Shown here: one piece after another, positions 35,907-45,899 of the stretch
How positions within the stretch are numbered: position 1 is the stretch's first letter
How the letters are laid out: each line of letters begins with the position of its first letter
NCBI RefSeq assembly: GCF_964340395.1
Contig: NC_135561.1
Coordinates: forward strand, 3,676,001-3,740,000
Reading direction: 5' to 3'
Length of the DNA stretch: 64,000 bases
From: Glandiceps talaboti
Taxonomy: Eukaryota > Hemichordata > Enteropneusta > Spengelidae
Notes under the pieces: generated by a model
Database searches by the model: none
Told to the model about the DNA's origin: nothing
The model's input: only the letters and a program-made list of their open reading frames with translations
Made by a program: the position numbers and the translations under genes

Positions 35907-37984
35907 CATGCATGCACACACACAGTAATACATAAATACATGCATACATACATACATACACACACATACATACATACAACACACACACACACATACACAC
36001 AAACACACACGCATGTACAGATCGAAATAGACAAACCTCAGCTAATATAACATTAATTTACTGTCAAGATGACCTTTGACCATAAATATTAAAGAGATTA
36101 AAACCAAGCATACTCAACATTGAGACTAATCTAGTATTACTATTTGTATTAATAGCTATATGACAGAGGAATGGTATGGAACACAGATCTTGTTGAAACT
36201 CTAGAACTACAGAATTTACTGCTTAATGCTGTACAAACCATGCACTGTGCTGAAAACCGTAAAGAAAGTCGTGGTGCTCATGCACGTGAAGATTTCAAGG
36301 TAGGTGTCATCAAAGATTCCACAGGGAGCTAATGTATGACATTTCCAATAAGACAATAGTGTGTGCTGTAAATTTACCCAACATTCACCTTTATGTAAAC
36401 AAAAAAATGAAAAAAATCGAATCAATTAGTATTATACACAATATTTTTATATTGTTTGCAACCACAAATAATCAATTCATATTTACCCTGATCATTGTGG
36501 GAGGTTTATTTTATCGATAGCTCCAGATTACGTATTACAGTAACCACAGATAATCCCATAATCCTTTGCATCTGAGCATGCTCAGTCTGGTTAGCAAGTT
36601 CCCTATTGAAAAACCGTGAACTTTGACATGATTACTAAATGTTCTATAGCCATATGATATCAATGCTTTGTTTGTAATCTCTCAATATTTATCTAAGTTA
36701 TTGACTAATGTAATGTTGCGTTTGATCAAAATTAAAGACATGATAACCTCAATAGGATGTGTGCTGTATTCAATAATATACAACTAAGTTTTCTGCATTT
36801 ATGTAGAGCTGACACTTGCGTACATCTTGAGAGGATTCACTTTATTTTGTATTTGTAATGTATCCAGTAATGTCATGAAATAACTATGGTGATTGTTTCC
36901 ACAATTCACAGTATTTTTATTTAGGGTTGTAAGTAGATAAAATCTACCCAGGTTTACTAGTCATTTTTACTAAGGGTTTCCCATCAAAATTATGGTTTTA
37001 AATTAATACACCGGTATGGGAAAATATGTCAGTTTTACCAGATTTTTCTATTTGTGTTACCAGGGTTAACAAACCCTAGCAACAACACTTGAGTGATGAA
37101 ATTTAGATAAGTATAAATTGACAACACGAGGTACTACAATGATATTTCATGCAATGTGGTGTTTTTTTCCTGTATTGCCAACAGGACCGTATTGATGAGT
37201 ATGATTACACCAAACCTTTAGAAGGTCAGAAAAAGAAGCCATTTGAAGAACACTGGAGGAAACATTCATTGGTGTATATGGATGAAAAATCTGGAAAGGT
37301 AAGTTGGTATGATAATACAAACATCATACCCTGGTGTACCAAATGGCAATGTCTTGATGTATCAAAAAGGTGTTACCAAAATGTACCATAATGGACACTC
37401 CCAGATGTATCACAATGGACACTTCGATCCAGGTGTACCAAAATGGACACTCCCAGGTGTATCACAATGGACAGTCCCAGACGTACCACAAGAGACACTC
37501 CCACGTGTACCATAATGGCTATGCCGCTAATTTATACCAGGCAATAGTACTAGTGTAGTAACATAATTGCCAGTTGGATCCCTGACTTTACCCTAGAATT
37601 TACTCCAAACATTAAATAAATCATTGGCAAACCTTTCTCACAAGAGCCACTGATGGCACCAATCAAACTGAACCCATGGTTTAAATGAACATTTCTCAAA
37701 AGAACCACAGATGGCGTCCTTCAAATTGACTCCAAAGTGATTTCTAGTGTGATTCAGCACGAAGTCCTTCAACATGCTACCAACCCTTTATCAGTCTATG
37801 ACTATAATACTAAGATAATAATAAGTACATGATGATAGTACCATACCAGTGAAGTCCTGGACCCTAACTAACATATTGTATGTATTATCTCTTATAGGTC
37901 AGTATTGACTACCGTAAAGTTATTGATGAAACCTTAGACCAAGAAGAATGTGCTACAGTTCCACCAAGAGTCAGATCTTACTAA
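26049..37984 (+). CDS. SDHA: Succinate dehydrogenase flavoprotein subunit, complex II (16 exons)
   Basis: Oxidises succinate to fumarate in the TCA cycle and passes electrons via covalently bound FAD to SDHB. Exons: 26049-26111, 28034-28132, 29001-29162, 29733-29788, 30644-30731, 31301-31465, 32464-32612, 33239-33363, 33690-33858, 34179-34374, 34613-34810, 34976-35068, 35407-35505, 36156-36299, 37185-37298, 37898-37984. All are GT-AG, phases match, and the product is 668 residues (human 664). A basic, Ser/Ala-rich N-terminus ([15 protein letters not shown]) acts as mitochondrial presequence. The FAD-binding GAGGAG is at 72-77, and H103 in TRSHTVAAQ is the predicted FAD-linked histidine. FHPTG (299-303) followed by TEGCRG (R316) and the later [17 protein letters not shown] are active-site segments. 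The C-terminus ends in VPPRVRSY. Nothing is missing or broken. Introns carry several minisatellites. The CCDC127 gene is divergent upstream. Confidence 0.98.
30166..30476. repeat. 60-bp minisatellite, 5 copies, in SDHA intron 4
   Basis: Units contain GGTTTAATATATGGAAACC, AACCAGCCCAGTGTA and TTGTTCATAATGGGTT followed by a TGTGGTCT word. Copies differ at only a few positions. Confidence 0.93.
32160..32270. repeat. (CAGA)n-(GGCA)n-(CA)n-(TACA)n microsatellite in SDHA intron 6
   Basis: Short blocks of CAGA, GGCA, CACA and ATACAT units follow each other between about 32160 and 32270. Confidence 0.85.
32790..33030. repeat. (GT)n/(CTGT)n microsatellite in SDHA intron 7
   Basis: A pure GT run (about 32792-32844) grades into mixed GTCT and CTGT units to about 33024. 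Confidence 0.93.
35846..36012. repeat. (CA)n/(CATA)n microsatellite in SDHA intron 13
   Basis: A CA run (about 35847-35903) is followed by ATGC, CATA and CACA patches. It lies about 145-310 bp before the exon 14 acceptor. Confidence 0.93.
37330..37520. repeat. 24-bp minisatellite in SDHA intron 15
   Basis: About eight diverged copies of a GTACCAAAATGGACACTCCC-type unit. All three frames stay open across most of it, giving spurious His/Tyr/Pro-rich ORFs. It starts about 30 bp after the exon 15 donor. Confidence 0.85.
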
Positions 37985-38877
37985 GAAAATCTACAAAACT
38001 TTGCTGTTGTTTTTGTACTTCAAGATATTCAGTTGATATAATAAGCAAGCATTGATTAGAGGAGATGTTCTCTGTGAGCCCTTGAACTTGCCTTTGGCAG
38101 TGAAAAGTAACGATTTGTTGTAGTATATATATAGGTGAAATCTTAAGTGATGACAGATCAGAGATGGACCGAAAATTATCAGATTTGAGTTTGAAAAAAA
38201 AAATGTAATATTATGTTATATTGTGCACTTTGATCATGTTTAACTAGCTTTATGTACAGTGTGAAAAAGAATGAACGTTGTTCATAAAAGAAAAATCCGC
38301 CACTAAAGATAATTGGACTTTATAGAACAGAACACGCGATTCACAGCTTTTGTGTCCAAAGATTACTTTACTACAAATGCTGGATGTTTGCATGCTGTCT
38401 GTGCGTAGAGATGTACAGCGTAGTTGGTACAGATAGCATGCTGTCATTTCAATCAAATATGTTTTATTTTTACTATTGCAAAAAAAACTTTGCATCGCTT
38501 CATTGCTTGTAAGACTCTGGTATAGATGTGTCTGTCAACATTTGTGTGTTTTCATGGACAAGTTTTACTCATTAAGAGAGTGATCCAATCAACTTGTTGT
38601 TTTTGTTTCATTTATAAGATATGTCTAGCTTTGTTTTGACTGTCAAGCCTTTATTAAAAGCACAAAAACAGAACGAATTTGAAAGCCTTGTTGTAATGTC
38701 ATCTTACTGAGTGAACAGATAATCTGAATCGAGGAGAGGACATTAATTTATAACTAAGCAAGGAAGTTAAACTCATTCAAACAAGTGTATATTTTAGAGA
38801 CTGCCAGCAGGAATCAGACACAGGGTAAAATGTTGATGTGAGAGAAGTCTGAACTTGAAGAGACAACTCTTGGCAAC

Positions 38878-38883
38878 AATAAA
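38878..38883 (+). terminator. Poly(A) signal of SDHA (candidate)
   Basis: AATAAA about 890 bp after the SDHA stop; a second one lies at 39006-39011. Which is used cannot be told from sequence. Confidence 0.45.
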
Positions 38884-39045
38884 GTAATGTTGGGATTGAT
38901 AGGCAGAATTTCAAATATTTGCTTTGTAATATTTTCAGTGATTTACTTACTGTAGGGAGTGTTCAAATTGTTCAAATATTATGTATTATATAGAGGACAT
39001 GCACCAATAAAGTCAAGCTAGTCACTGTTTATCATTGTGTGTAAG

Positions 39046-39046
39046 T

Positions 39047-39084
<38 letters not shown>

Positions 39085-39134
39085 ATGTGCATGCGTGTGT
39101 GTGTGTTGTATGCATGCATTTCTGTCTATGTATG

Positions 39135-39165
<31 letters not shown>

Positions 39166-39325
39166 GTGTGTGTATGTCAGTACATTGTGTGTATGTGTTT
39201 GTGCATGGATGATGTGTCTCTGTATGTGCATGTATGTGTGTATGTATGTATGTATGTATGTATGTATGTATGTATGTATGTATGTATGTGTGTGCATGTC
39301 AGTACAGTGTATGTATGTGTGTGAT
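39046..39325. repeat. (GT)n/(ATGT)n microsatellite
   Basis: A GT run, then ATGT blocks at about 39127-39162 and 39232-39290, interspersed with mixed GT-rich sequence. The rest of the gap up to the DIRS element (39326-39751) holds no recognised gene. Confidence 0.93.
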
Positions 39326-39751
39326 TAGTCACTAAATTGATGAATCACAATGTAATGATACCCACTCTGTACAATTTAGTCAATCAACTTTGTGTAATTC
39401 TGTATGTCCAAACTCCATAGTTAGAGCTGAGCACTAGGTGGCAGTATGATCAGCCAGATATAGATACCTGGAACGCCCCAGTGTACTGTGTGTGACACGC
39501 TGTTTGTGATGGTTGAGATGATAACGATGAGGGCGCACAACCACCTGTTGATTCAGTCCATTATCCACTCCATTCCACATTGATTCCGTTCCTTGGCAAT
39601 TACAGTTTAACAACAATATTACTATTCTATATGTTATCTTCTTGATCTAAAAGTCTACCATATAAATAAGAAAGTTAAATTGTTAAATCTTCCGATGAAA
39701 TCCCTAAATTCTGACAGTTTTCCTGGAAAATGCATGTCCAGGAGAATTTTT

Positions 39752-39898
39752 ATTCTGTTCATCGAAAATACTCACCTTTATTATACTACTATTGGGTTAC
39801 CCTTTTGCTTTTAGCCTAACTTCGCAAAATAAAGTCGTGACCCCTGACCCACCTGTGGCTATCCCATGATGCCCCTTTTCCCCCCAGTACTAAATTTT
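39752..39898 (+). repeat. DIRS left inverted terminal repeat
   Basis: Starts ATTCTGTTCATCGAAAATAC and ends near AGTACTAAATTTTG. It is the reverse complement of the right end, except that its outermost roughly 13 bp are unique. That unique tip reappears, inverted, as the first half of the internal complementary region. Confidence 0.93.
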
Positions 39899-40170
39899 GC
39901 GAGCGAAAGAAGACGTACACTTTCTTCGCTCACGACAAATTAGCCTTTTCAAGCCTTGGTGGATTGTTATAGCTGACTTCTGTGGCACCCAGTCCCTGGA
40001 AACCCCAGCTGAGTCCTTTCTTTTATTCTTTTCATTCAATTGTGCTTGTTTTAAGCTTCGCTTTTCTTTATTTGTTCTGTTTGTATTGAGCGGTCGTCTG
40101 TTGTGTTCCGTTACACGACCGTTTCAATTTTTTCCGCTTTTGACTATTGTTTAAAGCGTATTTTCAAACC

Positions 40171-42462
40171 ATGCTTCCGAACCAAAAGAAGGGGTCTTGT
40201 GGACATGTTTTCCACATGGAGGACCTCCACAAATTTTGCCCTTCTTGTCGGAAGTGTTCCCGTACTTCACCATGCAAAACCGTATGCGGTCATTGGGTAG
40301 ACGATCAATGGCAGGAATTCGATAAACCTATTGAATCGTCACGTAAACCTAAATCAAAGCAGAGTAAGCGGACCTCCGCTGCTCCGAGCACCGATTTAGA
40401 TAAATTTTCAGGTAAGTCTTGTGTAAGTGTGGGTTCTCCCACGACAAAACGCCCTTCTGAGGGCGAGGTCTTAACCACAACGGGTTCTGAAGTACGGGTT
40501 TCTCGTGGACCTATGCAGGACTCGTCCGATAAGGGACGTCCTGATACGGGTATTGTTAGTGGAGAGTGTCCTGTTATTACAGACAGCCCCTCTTCCTACA
40601 AACCTGATTCTCGTTCTCCGTCTCCGACACCTCAATATAGCGGTCGGTTTCGAGAACCTCCCAGGCGAACTGACGTAAACCCTTCGAGCCGTCCACATAC
40701 CGTTCAAGGGTCGTTCAGTGAACGACAAACCATGCCGTCGAATATGCTAGATTCTTCGCGTGGGGTAATACCGGAAGTCAAAAGACGCACTTCCCGCCAT
40801 ACTGCTAGCGGATCACGTGATCAGTCACCTGATCCTAGGTCGATACCATGGCCTCCTACGGGGACGCTACCATATCCATTCAATGCTATGGGCTACCCAC
40901 AAGGTGAAACTTCCACAGATTTGGATCCAAGACAAAATCCATTTCCTTGGACTGCCTTTGGCCAACCTACAGGGTTTTGGCCTCCACCTAATTATTGGTC
41001 ACCTTATGGTTACCCCCCCACCATGGATACCCATCAGTCTAGGGGTCCCTGGGGAGGAGGGGATAGAGGAAGAGAGAGGTCACGGTCGCCTTATGACCGT
41101 TCCCAGTGCCACCGTCGTTCACGCAGTCCGCCGGAACGTGACGTAGGGGTACTTCGATTTCGCAGAGATCGCTCTCGTTCCCCACGCCGCTCGCACAGTC
41201 CACCGAGGCGCGGGGATCGTAGATCATCGACTTCACCGAGACGCTCTTCCAGACCACGCATTCCGGTAACGCGTGAAGAGCGTTCTCCCTCGTCTTCACC
41301 GACACGTTTCTGCCGCTTACAGGGCGAACGTTTCGGATCTCTATGGAGACGCGATCCCGATGAAATGTCCTTAACGGCCCCAGAGGATCGCGACCTTATT
41401 GGGGGAGCTGGCCATTCGGATGACGATCGGGTTAGACCGCCGCCCTCTGAATCAGAGGGGAGAGCGCCCTCTCCGGAACGCTTTTCTGATATTCCATTTA
41501 GTCAATGCGTTGAATGGGTTTATCAACAGTTCCCAGATAAATGTACCCGTCCCACTGCAACGAATTCGGTACAGTCTGAGACAAGCTTAGCGTTGGAGGG
41601 CCAACTCGACCAGACGGAGTATCAACCTGCTACACTCCCCCTCTCAGCTATGGTCACTTCAGTACAGGGTAAAGTGTCCTCAGAGGTTTGTGGCAAGGGT
41701 CCAGGTCAGCCGCCAATGCGAATGAATAGGTACCCTTGGTTCCGCTATCCAGGGAAACCTTATCGTACCCACGCAACCGATCAACGTGTCAACTTTCCAG
41801 AGCTGGACACTGATGCTGATGCTGTTGACCAAGATCGTGATGGCTTTAAGAATACTACCATTGATAATAAGCACTTATCACGGTTAGGAGAAGGATACGC
41901 ATTATCCCTTCGGATATTCTCCTCTATTGATTGGTTCCTTGCTACTACGGTGTCAGAGATGAGGTCCGCCCATCCTGACTCACAGAAGATATTTCGTCTG
42001 ATGCAGGTAGTTAATAAAGCACTTAGCCACGTGACTGAGCAGACGACTAGATCACGTGCTGCCTTGTTACTCCTTCAGCGAGATGCTTTTCTACGTCGTA
42101 ACTCAATTGTGTTGCCAACAGAATTAAGACAGGAAGTTCGTGCAGCACCGATTGATGCACCTTCTCTATTTGCTGGCACTTTAACTTCTATAGCTAACCG
42201 TGCCAGCGAAGCAAAGCAGCGGGAGCGTTTGATTTTTGACACTCCCCGTTCGAAACCGCGTACAAACTTCAAACAGTCCCCAGTCAGTAGTAAGTCCCCT
42301 GTGACAAACATCTCGCGAGGTTCACAGAGGGGACGAGGACGGGGTAGACAGACTTCCCGAGGCCGTGGTAGAGGCAAGCCTCAGTGGTCTGTGACAAACA
42401 AAGACAGCAAACCCGGACCACCCTCAGGGAGGGGTTCAGGTGGTTTCGCGCAACATTCCTGA
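40171..42462 (+). CDS. DIRS ORF1, gag-like protein
   Basis: 763 residues from the first ATG (40171); a longer frame from 40147 has no ATG. The N-terminus has a Cys/His cluster (CGHVFHMEDLHKFCPSCRKC and more) likely to bind zinc. The middle is rich in Arg-Ser and Pro, like an SR protein (for example SRSPYDRSQCHRRSRSPPER). The C-terminus has RG-rich repeats (RGRGRGRQTSRGRGRG) that would bind nucleic acid. ORF1 products of DIRS elements are poorly conserved; the role as nucleocapsid-like protein is by position. The stop overlaps the next ORF by at least 23 bp. Confidence 0.85.
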   Translation: MLPNQKKGSCGHVFHMEDLHKFCPSCRKCSRTSPCKTVCGHWVDDQWQEFDKPIESSRKPKSKQSKRTSAAPSTDLDKFSGKSCVSVGSPTTKRPSEGEVLTTTGSEVRVSRGPMQDSSDKGRPDTGIVSGECPVITDSPSSYKPDSRSPSPTPQYSGRFREPPRRTDVNPSSRPHTVQGSFSERQTMPSNMLDSSRGVIPEVKRRTSRHTASGSRDQSPDPRSIPWPPTGTLPYPFNAMGYPQGETSTDLDPRQNPFPWTAFGQPTGFWPPPNYWSPYGYPPTMDTHQSRGPWGGGDRGRERSRSPYDRSQCHRRSRSPPERDVGVLRFRRDRSRSPRRSHSPPRRGDRRSSTSPRRSSRPRIPVTREERSPSSSPTRFCRLQGERFGSLWRRDPDEMSLTAPEDRDLIGGAGHSDDDRVRPPPSESEGRAPSPERFSDIPFSQCVEWVYQQFPDKCTRPTATNSVQSETSLALEGQLDQTEYQPATLPLSAMVTSVQGKVSSEVCGKGPGQPPMRMNRYPWFRYPGKPYRTHATDQRVNFPELDTDADAVDQDRDGFKNTTIDNKHLSRLGEGYALSLRIFSSIDWFLATTVSEMRSAHPDSQKIFRLMQVVNKALSHVTEQTTRSRAALLLLQRDAFLRRNSIVLPTELRQEVRAAPIDAPSLFAGTLTSIANRASEAKQRERLIFDTPRSKPRTNFKQSPVSSKSPVTNISRGSQRGRGRGRQTSRGRGRGKPQWSVTNKDSKPGPPSGRGSGGFAQHS

Positions 42463-44572
42463 CGGTGCTCCCGTCTTTACCGCCCCTACTACACCCTCTC
42501 AATCAAGCGTAGGGCCAGTAGGGGGAAGGCTCCTGTCATTCGCCAAAGAGTGGCAGCTGATCACCGACGATTCCTTGGTTCTTTCAATAGTAAGAGAGGG
42601 TTATCGCCTAGAGTTCGAACGTCACCCACCACTTACAATGTCTCCCTTTGTCACAGTGCTTCCAGACAACAAGCAAAAAAGAGAAGCTCTGTTAGAAGCA
42701 ATTCAAACCTTAGTCAAAAAAGGGGTAGTCAGACAGGTGAACGCTACCAATGCAGGTCCAGGGTTTTACAACCACCTGTTTTTGGTGCCAAAAAAATCGG
42801 GGGGGTGGCGCCCGATTCTGAACCTAACAGCACTGAATCAATTCATGACCGTGTCCAAGTTCAAGATGGAGACCACGCGATCCATTCTCGCCGCTGTTCA
42901 GCCAGGGGAATGGATGGCGTCAATCGATCTAAAGGACGCATATTTTCATGTACCGATTCACGATTCATGCCATCGGTTTCTTCGTTTTGCGGTGGACGAG
43001 CAGATTTTCGAATATGTTGCTCTTCCCTTCGGCCTTGCGACGGCCCCCAGAATCTTCACTCGTATCATTTTAGCCCCCGTGGCATGGCTACATCAAAGGG
43101 GCATTCTGCTTCACCCTTATCTCGACGATTGGCTTCTTCGCAGCATGACTCAAGAAGCCTTAGTTCTTCGGGTTCAAGAGACCCTATCCGTCCTAGTTCG
43201 TTTGGGTTTTCTCCCCAATTACGAAAAGTCGCAACTAGTCCCCACACAAGACATGAACTTTGTGGGGATGCATTTTCTAACATACCGAGGTATTGTCTGC
43301 CCCCCTCAGGACAGGGTAGACAAGCTAGCGAGTGCCATTCATACGATCCTTCCCAGGCATGCCACTCAGGCAAGGGTAATACTGTCCATCCTAGGGTTGA
43401 TGAATTCCCTTATAGATCTCACCCCATGGGCACGTTTGCGTATGCGCCCCATCCAATTATACCTATTGGCATTCTGGCGCCCATCATTACACCCCCTCTC
43501 TTTCAAGGTTCCTATTCGTCCGTCTCTCCGCTTGCACCTGCTTTGGTGGGTGGACGAGAACAATTTGCTAGAAGGGAGGTCCCTAGTGTATCAAAAGGCG
43601 AACCTGTCCCTTTTCACCGATGCTTCGAAAGAGGGATGGGGAGCCCACTGCGACTCCCAGGTGGCCTCAGGTCAGTGGGGGGGAGTAACAAGTCAGAGAC
43701 ACATCAACTGGTTAGAACTCAAGGCAGTCTTTCTAGCCCTAGTGCAATTCGAGACTCTGGTGTCGGCTCGCCACGTACTGCTCCACTCCGACAATACGAC
43801 AGTGGTAGCATATGTAAACAAAATGGGGGGCACAAAGTCACCAGACCTCTGTTATCTGCTCTGGGACATGATGTTTTGGTGCAAAGAGAGGGACATAACC
43901 CTAAGAGCACGACATCTCCCCGGCAGACTGAACGGAATCGCCGACGCTCTCTCTCGGCAGAAGAAGGTTCGGCCAACAGAATGGGAGATCCCCCAGGAGG
44001 TAGCAAATCAGGTCTTCGCTCACTGGGGAACCCCCCTGCTGGATCTCTTTGCAACTTACCACAACACAAAACTGCCAATGTTCGTAGCTCCAACTCCGGA
44101 CACAAGGGCAGTAGCGACGGATGCGCTGTCAATCTCATGGGAGGGAATATTAGCGTATGCTTACCCTCCAATAGTGATTCTTCCTCTGGTCCTTCGCAAG
44201 GTACAGGAGGAGGATGTAGTCCTTATTCTGATAGCACCGCTATGGCCAAATCGGTCTTGGTTCCCTTGGCTTCTGTCTCTTCTAGTAGATTGCCCAATTC
44301 GACTCCCACAGAGGACAGACCTTCTCTCTCAGGGTCGGAGCATTGTTCACCCCAGCCCAGAGATTTTTCGTCTTCACGCATTCAAACTATCGAGAAATCC
44401 CTCGTTCAGAAAGGATTTTCTACTGACTCTGCCGCGGTTATCGCAAGACCGCAGCGGGCAAGTACTCTCAGCACTTACAACAGCAAATGGGAACGATTTT
44501 GTGATTGGTGTCAGCGAAGGCAGATTGATCCAATCCATATCACTACCAGAGACTTTGCAGACTTCTTATTAG
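42440..44572 (+). CDS. DIRS ORF2: reverse transcriptase, RNase H and methyltransferase-like domain
   Basis: About 710 codons in the +1 frame relative to ORF1. RT motifs in order: LVPKKSGGWRPILNLTALNQ, ASIDLKDAYFHVPI, FEYVALPFGLATAPRIF, and the catalytic YLDDWL (codons at about 43118). The RNase H domain follows (FTDASKEGWGAH, WLELKA, LLHSDNTTVV, and the final Asp in GIADALSR). The last part (LLDLFATYHN..., VDALSISW-like, APLWPNRSWFPWL) is the Dam-methyltransferase-like region found in many DIRS elements. No ATG lies at the beginning, so expression by frameshift or re-initiation after ORF1 is likely. Confidence 0.93.
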   Translation: MVSRNIPDGAPVFTAPTTPSQSSVGPVGGRLLSFAKEWQLITDDSLVLSIVREGYRLEFERHPPLTMSPFVTVLPDNKQKREALLEAIQTLVKKGVVRQVNATNAGPGFYNHLFLVPKKSGGWRPILNLTALNQFMTVSKFKMETTRSILAAVQPGEWMASIDLKDAYFHVPIHDSCHRFLRFAVDEQIFEYVALPFGLATAPRIFTRIILAPVAWLHQRGILLHPYLDDWLLRSMTQEALVLRVQETLSVLVRLGFLPNYEKSQLVPTQDMNFVGMHFLTYRGIVCPPQDRVDKLASAIHTILPRHATQARVILSILGLMNSLIDLTPWARLRMRPIQLYLLAFWRPSLHPLSFKVPIRPSLRLHLLWWVDENNLLEGRSLVYQKANLSLFTDASKEGWGAHCDSQVASGQWGGVTSQRHINWLELKAVFLALVQFETLVSARHVLLHSDNTTVVAYVNKMGGTKSPDLCYLLWDMMFWCKERDITLRARHLPGRLNGIADALSRQKKVRPTEWEIPQEVANQVFAHWGTPLLDLFATYHNTKLPMFVAPTPDTRAVATDALSISWEGILAYAYPPIVILPLVLRKVQEEDVVLILIAPLWPNRSWFPWLLSLLVDCPIRLPQRTDLLSQGRSIVHPSPEIFRLHAFKLSRNPSFRKDFLLTLPRLSQDRSGQVLSALTTANGNDFVIGVSEGRLIQSISLPETLQTSY

Positions 44573-45438
44573 ATCTCTTCAATGTTAAGAAATTTGCTGT
44601 AAAGACTATAATGGTATACCGCGCAGCAATTGCATCTACCATTAAGAGTACAGGAGGAAAAGACTTTGGTCAAGATAAAGTCTTATCTAGCATGATTAGG
44701 CATTTCCATATCAAGCGTCCTCCTAAACCTATTTCGGTCCCTCAGTGGAATCTGGCATTAGTCCTGAGGGTACTGGAGAAAGCTCCCTTTGAACCTCTGC
44801 AATCAGTTTCATTGAGAGCAATGACACTCAAAACAGTCTTCCTCTTGGCCTTAGCATCAGGCAGAAGACGCAGTGAGATCCATGCTTTGGATGTGAGCAA
44901 GGGGAGAATTACTTGGTCTGAATCACAAGTAATTCTCAGGCCTCACCCGTCCTTCTTAGCAAAGAACCAGGTACTGGGGTCCTTTTCTTCCCCCATTACC
45001 CTTCTTGCGCTCTCTAATTTGGTAGGTTCTGACAAACAAGAGAGATTACTTTGTCCGGTTCGAGCCATATGTTGGTATTTGCATCGTACCAACTCATTCA
45101 GAGGAGAGAGATCACGTCTCTTCATCCCTTATGACCCCGACAACAAGAGCGATTGTTCGGCGGCCATAATTTCTAAGTGGATTATTCAGACAGTCAGATG
45201 GGCATACCAGGAAGCATCTGATGATAGTTTAAGGTTATCCCGGGTCACAGCCCATGAAGTTAGAGCCATCTCAACTTCTTGGGCAGTACATGCAGGAATT
45301 CCAGTAGCAGAAGTACTCAAAGCTGCTACTTGGCGTTCTCCTAATTCTTTTATAAGCTACTATCTTAGAGATATGGCCCAGGATGCATCTGAATTGCAGT
45401 CTCTGGGTCCAGTCTGTGTCAGTCAGCACATTGTATAA
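44350..45438 (+). CDS. DIRS ORF3: tyrosine recombinase
   Basis: The frame is open from 42550, but only the last roughly 360 codons are family-like. The N-terminal SAM-like part (STYNSKWERFCDWCQRR) is followed by a catalytic domain with the first Arg in LASGRRRSEIHAL (about 44866), the HEVR box (His at about 45252, Arg at about 45261), and ATWRSPNSFISYY with the nucleophile Tyr (about 45355). It replaces the DDE integrase of LTR elements and inserts a circular cDNA. It overlaps the end of ORF2 by about 200 bp. Confidence 0.93.
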   Translation, partial: PQPRDFSSSRIQTIEKSLVQKGFSTDSAAVIARPQRASTLSTYNSKWERFCDWCQRRQIDPIHITTRDFADFLLDLFNVKKFAVKTIMVYRAAIASTIKSTGGKDFGQDKVLSSMIRHFHIKRPPKPISVPQWNLALVLRVLEKAPFEPLQSVSLRAMTLKTVFLLALASGRRRSEIHALDVSKGRITWSESQVILRPHPSFLAKNQVLGSFSSPITLLALSNLVGSDKQERLLCPVRAICWYLHRTNSFRGERSRLFIPYDPDNKSDCSAAIISKWIIQTVRWAYQEASDDSLRLSRVTAHEVRAISTSWAVHAGIPVAEVLKAATWRSPNSFISYYLRDMAQDASELQSLGPVCVSQHIV

Positions 45439-45482
45439 TTGGGATGTCAGGAACTCCCCCCTCCTAATTGGCTGACAAATTC

Positions 45483-45580
45483 TAACCCAATAGTAGTATA
45501 ATAAAGGTGAGTATTTTCGATGAACAGAATTGAAGTTTCTACCGAAACTAATTTCTGTGAAGAGAAAATACTCACCTTTA
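45483..45580. repeat. DIRS internal complementary region
   Basis: First half (45483-45530) is the reverse complement of the outermost left end; second half (45531-45580) is the reverse complement of the outermost right end. The two halves meet at CAGAATTGAAG, the expected junction. In the accepted model it templates completion of the ends and circle formation. Confidence 0.95.
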
Positions 45581-45651
45581 TGTGAATCCCTCCCACCACC
45601 CCACAGTTCCTGTTTCGTGTACTTTTCCGTATTTTTGTCTGTTTAATATGA

Positions 45652-45823
45652 CAAAATTTAGTACTGGAGGGAAAAGGGGCATCATGGGATAGCCACAGGT
45701 GGGTCAGGGGTCACGACTTTATTTTGCGAAGTTAGGCTAAAAGCAAAAGGGTAACCCAATAGTAGTATAATAAAGGTGAGTATTTTCTCTTCACAGAAAT
45801 TAGTTTCGGTAGAAACTTCAATT
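45652..45823 (-). repeat. DIRS right inverted terminal repeat
   Basis: Reverse complement of the left repeat over about 137 bp with one difference (CCCCCC on the left, CCCTCC on the right strand). Its outermost roughly 36 bp (to CTTCAATT) are unique and recur inverted in the internal complementary region. Confidence 0.93.
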
Positions 45824-45899
45824 TTCCAATATTGCAAGTCTATAAGTTCACAAATACACCCATGATGATTATTATCAGCATGAGCAGGCAGCACTAACA

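Larger units (their letters stand above)
39752..45823 (+). mobile_element. Intact DIRS-type tyrosine-recombinase retrotransposon
   Basis: A complete 6.07-kb element. It has inverted terminal repeats (39752-39898 and 45652-45823), an internal complementary region (45483-45580) and three uninterrupted ORFs: gag-like, RT/RNase H/methyltransferase-like, and tyrosine recombinase. This is the diagnostic plan of the DIRS superfamily, in contrast to Ngaro/PAT elements (split direct repeats) and LTR elements (DDE integrase). The shared parts of the two terminal repeats differ at one position in about 137 bp. No target duplication is visible, as expected for recombinase-mediated insertion. Confidence 0.95.

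Noticed and set aside
37309-37558. Pro/Val/His-rich ORFs in SDHA intron 15
   Set aside because: The 24-bp unit is a multiple of three, so all frames remain open. It is a minisatellite, not an exon.
39721-39743. TCCTGGA...TCCAGGA inverted repeat beside the DIRS left end
   Set aside because: Only a 7-bp stem. It could be a target feature but is too short to support.
40471-44171. Several minus-strand ORFs over the DIRS element
   Set aside because: Shadows of the higher-GC sense ORFs.
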